From positions 62,001 to 126,000 of the forward strand of contig NZ_JAANYN010000006.1 in assembly GCF_011290685.1 (NCBI RefSeq): a stretch of 64,000 nt of DNA, in the 5' to 3' direction. The position numbers and the translations under genes are program-made. Shown here in pieces: positions 1 to 9,826 of the stretch. Source of the DNA: Cyclobacterium plantarum. GTDB taxonomy: Bacteria > Bacteroidota > Bacteroidia > Cytophagales > Cyclobacteriaceae. Below the pieces are notes generated by a model, which saw only the letters and a program-made list of their open reading frames with translations, made no database searches and was not told the origin of the DNA. Each line of letters begins with the position of its first letter. Positions within the stretch are counted from its first letter, which is position 1.

Positions 1-2505
1 TTCCTCATTTTGGAAAATACCATCCCATTCAACCATAAAATGAGAATTAAAAGGAAGCCCCTCCTGAATGGTGAAATTGCCGTAAACCGGGGAAAGGATC
101 CGCAAAACTTCATTTCTGAAGGTGGAGAAATTGACGCTGACATTATAGCCAAATTCCCCAAATCGTTTCATGGATCCCAATTCCAGCTCGATACCGGTGT
201 TTCTCATCTTGCCATAATTCACAGTGGGCGGGGAAAGTCCCACACTGGCCGGAATTGGTACATTGTACAGGATATCATCCGTCACCTTATCAAACCAATC
301 GAAGGTAACATTGATCAAGCCCTCTTTCAAAGAAAGATCGAACCCAATGTCAGCCATGGTGGTGGTTTCCCATCTCAAATTTGGATCTACCAGGCGGTTT
401 ACAAGTGCCCCGGGTTGGGCCGTATTAAATGGATAAGAAGTGGTGGTCAAAACTTCCTGAAAAGGATATAAGCCAACATTCTGATTGCCCAATTGCCCCC
501 AGGATCCCCTGATTTTAAACTCATCTATCCAAGAATTTAGTTGCAAAAATTGCTCTTGAGAGACCCTCCATCCCGCAGAGACCGAAGGAAATACTCCCCA
601 ACGGTTATCCGGAGAAATCCTGGAGGTTCCATCGTAACGAATATTGGCCTCTACCAGGTATTTCTCCTTATAATCGTACATGGCGCGTCCAAACAAGGAC
701 ATGATGGCCCATTCCTGCAAATATCCCCCGGTGGTTTGGTCCAGCGGTGCTCCCGCATCCAATTCCATCAATGTATTGGTAGGGAAATGTACCCTGGAAC
801 CCCTAAGCTGCCGGTTGGAACTGTATTCCTGATTGTAGCCGGCCAAAATATTGACATTGTGGGTTTCATTGAAAAGCCTTCGGTAATTCAAAGTGGAATA
901 AAAGGTGGTCCATAAACCGGTATTCCAGGTTTCCCTGACGCCCAATTGCCAGGTAGAATTATTGTGGGCATAGGAGCCATCCTTGAAAAAATAATTGTCC
1001 ACCGGGGTTTCATGGTTTTTCAGTGCCCGGTTGTCATAAGACACTGCTCCTTTGGTATACCAGGTGAGGTGTTCCGTTGGTTTGATCTCCACATAAAACT
1101 GAGGCAATACATTGTAATTGATATCTGTTTGAATGCCACTGGCATCCTGCGCATCCGGGTTCCTAACGGTCCATTCGCCGATATTTGAACTGTACCTTGC
1201 CACGTAACCGGTAGATCCGTCGGGCAGGGTCATGGTAGGAGTATAATTGGGACCTGCTCCATAAATGGCCAGAATCTGGTAATCTATATCGCCATTGTCC
1301 CAATTACTTCTTTGTATGTCTTTATTAACCAGTTGAATATCACCGCCTACCGTTATCCAATCGTTAATTTTGGAATCGACGGTTAACCTTGCATTGTATT
1401 TTTTGAATTCATACAAGCTGGTCAGACCCGGTTGATCAAAATAGCCCAGGGACAGCCCAATGCTCGTTTTCTCCGTACCACCACTTACCCGTATTGATTG
1501 CATATTGGCCACCGCTGTGTTGAAAGAATGATCTATCCAGTCAAAATTGGGATAATTAATGGGATCATTTGGGTTATTTCTGAAAGCATCAATCTCCTCC
1601 TGGCTGAAATAGGGTGCCTGGCCTCCGGCTCTTTGTCTTCCCTGATTCCAGTACATCATGTAATCGGCAGAATTGCTGAGTAACCTGGGTAAGCGTGTTG
1701 GCTGATGCACCTGCACATTACTGTGTATATCAATGGTAAGAGCTCCTTCACTACCCCTCTTGGTAGTAATCAGGATGACTCCATTGGCAGCCCTGGCACC
1801 ATAGATAGCACTTGATGCTGCATCTTTCAAAACAGAGACCGATTCCACATCATTGGGATCCAAATTGGTCATGTCACCGGCAATACCATTGATTAGCACA
1901 AGTGGTTCACTTCCGGCAGAGCTAAAAGTACCTAAACCTCTGATTCGTAAGGTATTATTTTCACTACCGGGTTTTCCGGAATGAGAGGAAACCTGCAATC
2001 CAGCTACTTTTCCTTGCAGAAGTCCGGCCACATTGGTCAATGGTCGTTTGATGATTTCATCCGCACCAACCGTAGCCACAGAACCCGTCATATTGGCCTT
2101 CTTCTGGGTACCGTAGCCTACCACGACCACTTCGTCCAGGGAAGCCATGTCTTCTTCCAATACCACATTGATGGTACTTTGGTTGCCTACCTGTATCGTT
2201 TGGGAAGTAAAACCAATAAAGGAAAATACCAGATTGGCATTATCCGGGACGGTTAGGGAATACTTGCCATCCAGGTTGGTGACAGTTCCCCTATTGGTGC
2301 CCAGCACCGTAACGGTAACCCCCGGCAAGGGTACCTCATTGGTATCAGTGACAGTGCCTGAAACTGCAATGTCCATATTCACATCTATTTCCGAAGGAAT
2401 TGCCGCATGGGCACTCAAGCATCCAATAAAAAATAATTGGAGCAGCAGTACCAAAGGCAGCGTTTTTAACAAGTTATCAAATCGCCTGAATACAATTGTT
2501 TCCAT
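1..2505 (-). CDS. SusC/RagA-family TonB-linked outer membrane receptor (C-terminus outside window)
   Basis: Reading the minus strand from the ATG at 2505 gives 835 uninterrupted codons to the window edge. The product starts with a signal peptide (about residues 1-35), then a carboxypeptidase-D-regulatory-like domain (about 45-125), the VVVVGYG segment that leads into the TonB plug, and the SusC hallmark SAIYGARAANGVILITTKRG, followed by the beginning of the beta-barrel. SusC proteins form the outer-membrane barrel that, with a SusD lid lipoprotein, imports oligosaccharides using TonB energy. The usual length is about 1000-1100 residues, so roughly a fifth to a quarter is missing; any SusD partner would lie beyond position 1. 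No sigma/anti-sigma pair or hybrid two-component sensor is visible upstream. The substrate cannot be told from the sequence. Confidence 0.95.
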   Translation of the reverse strand, partial: METIVFRRFDNLLKTLPLVLLLQLFFIGCLSAHAAIPSEIDVNMDIAVSGTVTDTNEVPLPGVTVTVLGTNRGTVTNLDGKYSLTVPDNANLVFSFIGFTSQTIQVGNQSTINVVLEEDMASLDEVVVVGYGTQKKANMTGSVATVGADEIIKRPLTNVAGLLQGKVAGLQVSSHSGKPGSENNTLRIRGLGTFSSAGSEPLVLINGIAGDMTNLDPNDVESVSVLKDAASSAIYGARAANGVILITTKRGSEGALTIDIHSNVQVHQPTRLPRLLSNSADYMMYWNQGRQRAGGQAPYFSQEEIDAFRNNPNDPINYPNFDWIDHSFNTAVANMQSIRVSGGTEKTSIGLSLGYFDQPGLTSLYEFKKYNARLTVDSKINDWITVGGDIQLVNKDIQRSNWDNGDIDYQILAIYGAGPNYTPTMTLPDGSTGYVARYSSNIGEWTVRNPDAQDASGIQTDINYNVLPQFYVEIKPTEHLTWYTKGAVSYDNRALKNHETPVDNYFFKDGSYAHNNSTWQLGVRETWNTGLWTTFYSTLNYRRLFNETHNVNILAGYNQEYSSNRQLRGSRVHFPTNTLMELDAGAPLDQTTGGYLQEWAIMSLFGRAMYDYKEKYLVEANIRYDGTSRISPDNRWGVFPSVSAGWRVSQEQFLQLNSWIDEFKIRGSWGQLGNQNVGLYPFQEVLTTTSYPFNTAQPGALVNRLVDPNLRWETTTMADIGFDLSLKEGLINVTFDWFDKVTDDILYNVPIPASVGLSPPTVNYGKMRNTGIELELGSMKRFGEFGYNVSVNFSTFRNEVLRILSPVYGNFTIQEGLPFNSHFMVEWDGIFQNEE

Positions 2506-3144
2506 GATTTTTGTGGGTTTAGGTTGATGTTAATTTTTGAAATGCAAACGAATGCCCCAAGGGCTGACTTAAACTGAAAACACCGAAGAAAATACCACAG
2601 GCATCCTTCCTTTCAATCGAAAGTCATCTGATTTTTTTGGAACAATAAAGCGGGCAGTGGGAATACGAAGCTGTTGGTCTTTTATAAATCCCAGCTAAAT
2701 AGGCTTGATCAGCATTAATTTAATTTCGTCCAATCAATATAAAAAATATTTAACACAATGTATAATCAATAATTTAATTATTTATAATGAACTTAAACTA
2801 TAATACAGAATTAAATATGTTACTTTGTGCCTAATAAAAAATAACATATTTAATTATTAATATTATTTTGTTATTTTAAATATAAAATACCAAAAATTAT
2901 ATATTAACCGTTTATAAAAATATTTTTTTACCTGATAAAAGAATGTACTGTATATAATTTTTTACTACCAATTGTTTCCTGACATTGGCTTGTGCCACAG
3001 CCTGCGCATTAATTAATCAGATAGTTTTAATCAACCCATACCGGACCCCTCAACATTGCACTTTAAAAAAAAGCTTCCTTACCCATAAAAATCTTTTTTT
3101 AATGTTTATATTATTAACCTATTAATGTTAATTAAATAAACAAA
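2506..3144. other. AT-rich divergent intergenic region between susC and dnaE-like gene
   Basis: About 640 bases without a convincing gene. The stretch from roughly 2700 to 2960 is extremely AT-rich with long A/T runs, far more so than other spacers here. It must hold the promoters for the divergent SusC and polymerase genes, but I could not fix a -33/-7 pair with confidence. Confidence 0.6.
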
Positions 3145-6105
3145 ATGCACCTCAACTGCCACAGTCATTACAGTTTCAAGTATGGTACCCTCTCCGTGGA
3201 AGCCCTTGTAGCGGAAGCGATAAAGCACAAACTCGATGCCCTGGCCCTGACCGACATCAACAGCACTTCCGGGGTCTTCCCCTTTATCCGGGAAGCTCAA
3301 AAAAACGGGATCCACCCCGTAATCGGCATCGACTTCCGCAATGGCGTCAAACAGCAGTACATCGGGCTGGCACAAAATCAGGAAGGCTTCTATGAGCTGA
3401 ACCTCCACCTCTCCCATCACCTGGTTCACAAACAACCTTTTCCCGACAGGTCCCCGGCCATGAACCATTCCTTCATCATTTACCCCTTTTCAGAAGTGCT
3501 TTTTTCCCTCCGTGAAAACGAGTACATCGGGTTGCACCCCTCTCAGCTGAAGCGGCTGCCCTACAGCCCCTGGGCAAAGCAAAAAGATCGGCTGGTCCTT
3601 TTGCAGCCGGCTACCTTTGCCGGAAAAACCGACTTCAACGCCCACCGCCTGCTTCGCTGCATGGATAGCAATACCCTGCTGAGCAAATTACCGCTTTCAG
3701 AACAGGGAGCCCCATCTGATCGGTTTTACGGCTATACCGAAATGGTGGCCCGCAGCGAGGGCCACAGCTACCTGATCTACAATACCCAAAAACTGCTGGA
3801 ACAATGCCAGTTTTCCTTCTATTTCCAGGCCGTAAAAAACAGGCGGGATATCCTGGGCTCAGACTGGGAGGACTTTGACTACCTGCGGCAGGAAACTTTT
3901 AAGGGTGCCCTGTTGCGCTATGGCAGCCTGGACGAAACCAAAGAAAAGCGCATCCTGAAGGAACTGGAAATGATCCAGCAAAAAGGCTTTGTCTCCTACT
4001 TCCTGATCAACTATGACATTGTCAACTACGCCCGAAAAAAAAACTTCTTCTATGTGGGCCGGGGCAGCGGGGCCAACAGCATCGTGGCCTACAGCCTGTG
4101 CATCACGGATGTGGACCCCATCGAGCTGGACCTGTATTTTGAGCGTTTTATCAACCTGTACCGGGAAAATCCCCCAGACTTCGACCTGGACTTCTCCTGG
4201 AAAGACCGGGATGAAATGACCGGCTATATTTTTAAAAAATACAACCGCCCCGAAAGTGAGCATGTCTGCCTGCTGGCCACTTTCAATACCTTTCAGTACA
4301 ATTCTGTCCTTCGGGAATTGGGAAAAGTCTTTGGCCTGCCCAAATCTGAAATCGAATCGTTGATTTACCATGGAGACAAGCTAGGGAGCAGCAACTATAG
4401 ACCTGATCAGTACGGAAAGCTGATCTACCGCTACAGTCAGGTGATCCGGGACATGCCCTCTCACCTCAGCATCCATGCCGGAGGGGTGCTGATCGCCCAC
4501 AAACCCATCCATTATTATACAGCAACAGCACTGCCACCTAAAGGCTTCCCCATTTCCCATTTCGACATGCATGTGGCGGAAGACATAGGCCTGCACAAGC
4601 TTGATATTCTCAGCCAAAGGGGCCTGGGGCATATCAAAAGTACCCTGGAAATCATCCATCAAAACCAGGGCAAGGAAGTGGATATCCGCCAGATAGCCAC
4701 TTTCAAAAAAGATCCCAAAATCAAACAACACCTGCGTGAGGGACGTACCGTTGGTGCCTTCTATGTGGAATCACCGGCCATGCGCATGTTGCTGGCCAAA
4801 ATGAAAGCCGACGAATACCTGGAACTGGTAGCTGCCAGTTCCATCATCCGCCCCGGTGTGGCCCGCTCCGGCATGATGCGGGAGTACATCCTGCGGCATG
4901 TAAATCCTGCCAGAAGGGAAATGGCCCATCCCGTACTCCGGGACATCATGCCAGAAACCTATGGCATCATGGTATACCAGGAGGATGTGATCAAGGTGGC
5001 CCATTACTTTGCCGGTCTTTCCCTGAGCGAGGCCGATGTGTTGCGGCGGGGCATGAGCGGCAAGTCCCGATCCAAAGATGAATTCCAACGGGTAAAGGAC
5101 AGCTTCTTTGCCAACTGCCGGGAAAAGGGCCGTGACCCAAAGGTTACGGGAGAGGTCTGGCACCAGATCGAGAGCTTTGCCGGCTATTCCTTTGCCAAGG
5201 GCCATTCCGCTTCCTTTGCCGTAGAAAGCTACCAAAGCCTGTACCTCAAAGCCCATTATCCCCTGGAATTTATGGTGGGCGTTATCAATAATTTCGGTGG
5301 CTTTTACCACACCGAATTCTATATTCACGAACTCCGCATGAACGGTGCCGAGATACAGGCCCCGCACATCAATGAAAGCGAAAACCTCAGCTGTATCCGG
5401 GGCAAAACTGTGTACCTGGGCTTTGTGCACATGAAGTTCCTGCAAAAAGAAAGTGTGGTCAAAATCCTGCAGGAACGGCAACAGAGAGGGCTGTATACCA
5501 GCCTGTTGGACTTTGTCTCCAGGGTGGACATTAGTCTGGAACAATTGCTGATCCTGGTGCGGATAGGCTGCTTCCGCTTCACCGGCAAAAGCAAGCAGGA
5601 AACCCTCTGGGAGGCCCATTTTATCCTGCACCGCAAAAAGACTCCTGCGGTCGGCAGCCAGCGGCTGTTTGCACAAGCCGGATTCCGGGAGCTAAAGCCA
5701 CCTGTGCTGGAGGCTGCGGATATAAGGCAGGAAATCATCGACCAGCTGGAGATCCTGGAATTCCCCCTGAACTCCCCTTTTCTATTGGTAAAGGAACAGC
5801 AGGTCTGTGGCATTGCAGCAAGGGAAATGGCGCAATTTCTGGGCAGGCGGGTGCAGCTGGTCGGCTACCTGGTCACCGTCAAATACACCCGGACGGTAAA
5901 GGGGGAAGTGATGAACTTTGGCACCTTTATCGACCGGGAGGGCCACTGGATTGATACGGTGCATTTCCCTCCGGTGGTCAAAAAAACACCTTTCAAGGGC
6001 CGCGGCATCTACCTGATCAAGGGAAAGGTAACGGAGGAATTTGGCTTCTACAGCCTGGAAGTCAGCAGCTGTGAGCGGATGGCCTACTGGAATGCGGATG
6101 ATTGA
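3145..6105 (+). CDS. DNA polymerase III alpha subunit, short form (DnaE2/ImuC-like)
   Basis: A 986-residue C-family DNA polymerase. The N-terminal PHP domain (about 1-200) keeps HSH (H6, H8) but has TDIN where active PHP domains have TDH, so its metal site looks degenerate. The polymerase active-site Asp residues are present: D345 and D347 in PDFDLDF, and D487 in KLDILSQRGLG. A helix-hairpin-helix region and an OB-fold-like C-terminus (about 870-980) follow. Replicative DnaE is usually 1150 residues or more, so this is more likely the second, translesion-type polymerase (DnaE2/ImuC). No imuA or imuB lies beside it: upstream is the divergent susC, downstream a decayed gene. The gene is noticeably GC-richer than its neighbours (about 57% in one line counted). 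DnaE family membership is secure; the error-prone role is inferred from length. Confidence 0.88.
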   Translation: MHLNCHSHYSFKYGTLSVEALVAEAIKHKLDALALTDINSTSGVFPFIREAQKNGIHPVIGIDFRNGVKQQYIGLAQNQEGFYELNLHLSHHLVHKQPFPDRSPAMNHSFIIYPFSEVLFSLRENEYIGLHPSQLKRLPYSPWAKQKDRLVLLQPATFAGKTDFNAHRLLRCMDSNTLLSKLPLSEQGAPSDRFYGYTEMVARSEGHSYLIYNTQKLLEQCQFSFYFQAVKNRRDILGSDWEDFDYLRQETFKGALLRYGSLDETKEKRILKELEMIQQKGFVSYFLINYDIVNYARKKNFFYVGRGSGANSIVAYSLCITDVDPIELDLYFERFINLYRENPPDFDLDFSWKDRDEMTGYIFKKYNRPESEHVCLLATFNTFQYNSVLRELGKVFGLPKSEIESLIYHGDKLGSSNYRPDQYGKLIYRYSQVIRDMPSHLSIHAGGVLIAHKPIHYYTATALPPKGFPISHFDMHVAEDIGLHKLDILSQRGLGHIKSTLEIIHQNQGKEVDIRQIATFKKDPKIKQHLREGRTVGAFYVESPAMRMLLAKMKADEYLELVAASSIIRPGVARSGMMREYILRHVNPARREMAHPVLRDIMPETYGIMVYQEDVIKVAHYFAGLSLSEADVLRRGMSGKSRSKDEFQRVKDSFFANCREKGRDPKVTGEVWHQIESFAGYSFAKGHSASFAVESYQSLYLKAHYPLEFMVGVINNFGGFYHTEFYIHELRMNGAEIQAPHINESENLSCIRGKTVYLGFVHMKFLQKESVVKILQERQQRGLYTSLLDFVSRVDISLEQLLILVRIGCFRFTGKSKQETLWEAHFILHRKKTPAVGSQRLFAQAGFRELKPPVLEAADIRQEIIDQLEILEFPLNSPFLLVKEQQVCGIAAREMAQFLGRRVQLVGYLVTVKYTRTVKGEVMNFGTFIDREGHWIDTVHFPPVVKKTPFKGRGIYLIKGKVTEEFGFYSLEVSSCERMAYWNADD

Positions 6106-6625
6106 TTTTGTGGGACATAAATCACAAACCTTTCCTCTATCCATCTTTCGGTAGGATCGAAACTTCCCTGAAACAAATCAATCCTGCTTAAATTGGTGTA
6201 AAACGAATTTATTAATAAATTGGTGGTTATATTGTCTGATTATGAAAAAACCGTTTGTGGGCCAGGCAAAATGTTAACCTGTTAGATCAGGAGCCTGAAT
6301 TTTTCACCATCTATCAGGTAGCGTTGGTCTCTCAGTAAATATCATTACCTGGCAGTATATTAGACGATGATTGATAGTTAGGGTGAAATCTCAATACTTA
6401 TAACCGGGATTCAACCCTATACCTTATTTAACTATTCTCAAATATTGCTAACTGTCAAGTTCGCGTCGCTAACTCTTGCGCCTGCACCCATTACCAAACC
6501 AATGTTACCTTACCTTTAAACCGGAATTTTATATCCCGTCTCTGTCCAGCTGAATTGATCTCTTTGTTACATGATATCAATTCCACAAAAAGTACTTACT
6601 TTTAGAGGAACCATTTGAGTTTGAT
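6106..6625. other. Non-coding spacer after the polymerase gene
   Basis: About 520 bases. I see no ORF, tRNA or clear terminator. It lies directly before the decayed beta-lactamase-family gene and may include eroded remains of it, but nothing is recognisable. Confidence 0.45.
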
Positions 6626-7044
6626 ATGAAATATTATCCATTCTTTTTCATTTTTTCAGTGATGCACGCTCCATGGCCCGGTTTGGCCTGATGATACTGG
6701 CAAAGGGAATGTGGGGAAGCGAGGAAATCGTCAGCGATAAGGCCTACCTTCAAGCCATGCTGACACCATCTCAGGAGCTGAACGAAAGCTACGGCTACCT
6801 TTGGTGGCTCAACGGAATGGATAGTTTTATGGTCCCCGGGATTCAATCTCCCTTTCCGGGAAGTTTTATCCCCAATGGTCCATCTGACATGGTTTGTGGA
6901 ATGGGTAGGGATGGTCAATATGTATGTGTAGTGCCTTCCCAAAACCTGGTTTTGGTCCGCATGGGAGAGAACCCTGAACAAAGCCTCATCGCTTTCCGGT
7001 TTTTAGACAGCATCTGGGAGACAATCACTACTAGTACTCCCTAA
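6626..7044 (+). pseudogene. Remnant of a beta-lactamase-family serine hydrolase
   Basis: The open frame 6655-7044 encodes only the C-terminal part of a class-C beta-lactamase-like hydrolase (PF00144 type): SDARSMARFGLMILAKG is the usual helix late in the fold, followed by YGYLWWLNG and a final strand/helix region (ENPEQSLIAFRFLDSIWE). The Ser-x-x-Lys nucleophile motif and the Tyr motif, normally in the preceding 250-300 residues, are absent. At 6626 an ATG opens MKYYPFFFIFS, which looks like the start of a signal peptide but lies in another frame and stops after 21 codons. The simplest reading is a gene that lost its middle by deletion, joining the leader out of frame to the tail. A short expressed protein from 6673 is possible but would have no active site. 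Confidence 0.7.
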
Positions 7045-7117
7045 AGTTTATCAGGCAGATAATTTGGCCAGCATTCCACCCAATGGATAAATCCAAAAAA
7101 TTGACTAACTTTTAGTC

Positions 7118-8404
7118 ATGAAAATTTATCCCTTAATCTGCCTTTCACTTTTATGCCTCCTTGCCTGCAAAAATGAAATACATGAGGAAACCGCATTCAC
7201 TGCCTTTTCAGGTGCCAGAATCATCGATGGCAGCGGTGCTACCCCAATCGAAGATGGGGTTATTTTGGTTCAGGAGGATCATATTATAGCCATCGGGTCC
7301 AGGGAAGAAGTAGAAATTCCTGAGCATTCCCATGTGATTGATCTCACGGGCAAAACCATTATCCCGGGGCTGATCAATGGCCATGGTCATGTGGGCGATG
7401 TAAAGGGGATATCTGGAGGCCATTATTCCGCTGAAAACCTCGCTGAAAATTTATCCATATATGCAACCTACGGCATCACAACTGTCGTCAGCCTCGGCGG
7501 GGATCAGGAAGAGGCGGTTTCTTTCCGACACCTCAACGATAAAAACCCCCAGAATAGATCAAGGTTATTCATAGCAGGCGCAGTCATCACGGGAGATACC
7601 CCGGCCGAAGCCGAAAAAATGATTGAAGAAAATCATGAAATGGGAGTAGATTTCATGAAGATACGGGTGGATGACAACCTGGGCAATGCTACAAAAATGC
7701 CTGAAGAAGTGTACCGGGCGGTGATCGGCAGGTCCCATGAACTTGGCTATAAAATTGCTACTCATTCCTATTATCTGGAAGACAGCAGAAAGTTATTGGA
7801 AGCCGGATCGGATCTGCTCGCCCATAGTGTAAGGGACTTACCTGTGGACGAGTCCTTTGTCCAGCTGATCAAAGAAAAAAACGTAGGATACTGCCCTACC
7901 CTTACCAGAGAGCTTTCCACCTATGTTTATGAAGATACGGCTGCTTTTTTTTCTGATCCCTTTTTTCAAAAGGTTTATGATAAGGAAACCATTCAACCCT
8001 TACTGGATCCGGAAAGGCAGGCGAATGTAGCCGCTAACAGCAATGCCCAAACCTATAAAAAACAGTTACCGGTCGCCTACGCCAACCTGAAATCCCTCAA
8101 TGATGCCGGTGTTCCCATTGTATTTGGCACAGACAGCGGGGTACCTACCCGGTTTATGGGATATTTTGAACACCTGGAAATGGAGATGATGGCCGAAGCA
8201 GGCATGTCTCCCATGGAAATCCTTGTCTCTGCTACCAAAAATGTGGCCGAATACCTGGAACTGGAAGGTTTGGGAACGCTGGCTCCCGGACATTATGCCG
8301 ATTTCATTATTTTGGATGCCAATCCTCTTGAAGATATCCGAAACACCCGGGAAATCAACGAAATATATATTGGAGGAAACAAAGTGGTGGAAAGGGATAA
8401 ATGA
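7118..8404 (+). CDS. Amidohydrolase-family lipoprotein (imidazolonepropionase-like)
   Basis: A 428-residue metal-dependent hydrolase with an SPII signal peptide (LLAC, Cys17), so membrane-anchored in the periplasm or outer membrane. Metal-site residues of the amidohydrolase TIM barrel are visible: H89 and H91 (GHGH), K181 as candidate carboxylated lysine (FMKIRVDD), H216, H236 and D339 (GTDSGVP). The N- and C-terminal strands form the usual small beta-sandwich. Characterised relatives include prolidase-like and cyclic-amide hydrolases, but the substrate is not predictable. It is codirectional with the decayed serine hydrolase just upstream and ends tail-to-tail with the Gfo/Idh/MocA gene. A second lipoprotein of this broad family lies at 60682-62052. 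Confidence 0.9.
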   Translation: MKIYPLICLSLLCLLACKNEIHEETAFTAFSGARIIDGSGATPIEDGVILVQEDHIIAIGSREEVEIPEHSHVIDLTGKTIIPGLINGHGHVGDVKGISGGHYSAENLAENLSIYATYGITTVVSLGGDQEEAVSFRHLNDKNPQNRSRLFIAGAVITGDTPAEAEKMIEENHEMGVDFMKIRVDDNLGNATKMPEEVYRAVIGRSHELGYKIATHSYYLEDSRKLLEAGSDLLAHSVRDLPVDESFVQLIKEKNVGYCPTLTRELSTYVYEDTAAFFSDPFFQKVYDKETIQPLLDPERQANVAANSNAQTYKKQLPVAYANLKSLNDAGVPIVFGTDSGVPTRFMGYFEHLEMEMMAEAGMSPMEILVSATKNVAEYLELEGLGTLAPGHYADFIILDANPLEDIRNTREINEIYIGGNKVVERDK

Positions 8405-8456
8405 TGGCATTGATTTTTCTTTAAACAATTGCCAAATAGCTGCAAATCTCAGCCTG

Positions 8457-8487
8457 AAAAAAAAAGCGGGACATTTATATCCCGCTT
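8457..8487 (-). terminator. Rho-independent terminator of the Gfo/Idh/MocA gene
   Basis: On the minus strand an 8-bp stem (AAGCGGGA / TCCCGCTT, 8 nt apart) is followed by a run of T; on the plus strand this is nine A at 8457-8465. It lies 10 bases past the stop of the 8498-9826 gene. Confidence 0.85.
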
Positions 8488-8497
8488 GATGTTTAAA

Positions 8498-9826
8498 TTA
8501 AAGGCGATAACCTGGTCTGTAAGCCCTGTGCAGGTGTTTTTCCGCCTCCGGATCATCCTCAAACTGTTCCTTCGCCGGATTCCACTTTAATGGCCTGCCC
8601 AGTTCATAGGCAATATTTCCCAGATTACAGGTAACACAGGTGCTATGTCCGATCTCCACCGGGGCAATGGGATCTTTTCTCCTTTTGACAGATTCCATAA
8701 AATCGATGTGGTGAGCCCTGCCGCCACCGCCCTGCAGGCTTTCTCCCTCATCCAGAACCGGATATAGAGACGGGTCTGATGCTTCATAGTGAGAGCGGGA
8801 AACTTCTATCCAACCATCTTTTCCAAAAAACTTACAGCCCCTGCTTTCCTTGTCATCAAAAGGCTGTTCGGTGACGGTCACACCGTTTGCGTATTTAAAA
8901 GTTAGGTATTCTGTATCCTGGTATCCCGCAGGAATAATTTCAATAGGCCCGCTTCTGTCCATTCCTATAGCCCATTGAGCTATGTCAAACATGTGGGCTC
9001 CCCAATCTGTGGTCAGTCCACCGCCGGTTTCCTTGTACCAGCGCCATCCTCCCCAGATTTTTTCATTTTCGGGAGGATTCAGTGAAATCGGAGGATTGAG
9101 TTCATTATTAAAATGAATGGGAGCATTCAAAGGCCCCATCCAAAGGTCCCAGTTAAGCCCTTCCGGAATATCTTCTTTAGGCAAATCAAATGGCTTTGGA
9201 GGCCCTCCAACACAGGCATACACCTTGCTTACCTGGCCAATTCTTCCCTTTTGAACCATCCTGACAGCCTGCTGAAAATTAGCGTAGGACCTTTGCATGC
9301 TCCCCGTTGCCAAAACGATGTTATTATCCCGAACAGCCTTGACCAATTCCTGCCCTTCCTTAATGGTAAAAGTGAGTGGTTTTTCCAGATAAATATCCTT
9401 TCCCGCTTTGCAGGCATCAATGGCCATCAAGGCATGCCAGTGATCAGGTGTGGCTATGACCAAAGCGTCTACATCCTTTCTGGATAATAGGTCATGGTAA
9501 TTTTCATAGACCTCCACTTTTATTTCCCGCTTGTTCTCCTTGTAATAGGCTTGAGTTTTATTCAGAAACCGCTGCCTTTTGGCTGCATATACATCACATC
9601 CTGCTACTACTTCCACATTGGAAAGGGATATAAAACTGTTTAACAGTCCATTGCCCTGTCTCCCCAGCCCAATAAAGCCCAAACGAAAAGTTTCATCCCT
9701 AATTATTTCATTATGTACTCCCTTACCTACGCTGACATGTGGCAACACCCCCATCCCTGCTGCTCCAAGCAGACCGGTTCCCATAAATTTTCTGCGAGAT
9801 AGCAGGCTCTTTTTTTCCTTATTCAT
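8498..9826 (-). CDS. Tat-exported Gfo/Idh/MocA-family NAD(P)-dependent oxidoreductase
   Basis: A 442-residue protein. Residues 11-30 are a twin-arginine signal (RRKFMGTGLLGAAGMG), so the enzyme should be exported folded with its cofactor bound, as in glucose-fructose oxidoreductase. The Rossmann fold starts at about 48 with GLGRQG (53-58); EKPLT is the family's conserved dinucleotide/substrate-site motif; GGGLTTDWGAHMFDIAQW belongs to the C-terminal substrate domain. Family members oxidise sugars or polyols, and Bacteroidota members of this exported group often accompany DUF1080 proteins in keto-sugar pathways. It stands alone here, with its own terminator. A second exported member lies at 27218-28630. 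The substrate is unknown. Confidence 0.92.
   Translation of the reverse strand: MNKEKKSLLSRRKFMGTGLLGAAGMGVLPHVSVGKGVHNEIIRDETFRLGFIGLGRQGNGLLNSFISLSNVEVVAGCDVYAAKRQRFLNKTQAYYKENKREIKVEVYENYHDLLSRKDVDALVIATPDHWHALMAIDACKAGKDIYLEKPLTFTIKEGQELVKAVRDNNIVLATGSMQRSYANFQQAVRMVQKGRIGQVSKVYACVGGPPKPFDLPKEDIPEGLNWDLWMGPLNAPIHFNNELNPPISLNPPENEKIWGGWRWYKETGGGLTTDWGAHMFDIAQWAIGMDRSGPIEIIPAGYQDTEYLTFKYANGVTVTEQPFDDKESRGCKFFGKDGWIEVSRSHYEASDPSLYPVLDEGESLQGGGGRAHHIDFMESVKRRKDPIAPVEIGHSTCVTCNLGNIAYELGRPLKWNPAKEQFEDDPEAEKHLHRAYRPGYRL

Noticed and set aside
10-2527. Several plus-strand frames of 60-150 codons
   Set aside because: All are antisense to the continuous SusC reading frame on the minus strand, which has clear homology features throughout.
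4771-5676. 301-codon open frame on the minus strand
   Set aside because: It lies antisense inside the polymerase gene, has no recognisable motifs, and long antisense frames are expected in GC-richer coding DNA.
6390-6425. Possible tRNA T-arm (GGGATTCAACCC-like)
   Set aside because: No matching acceptor stem, D-arm or anticodon arm can be placed on either strand.
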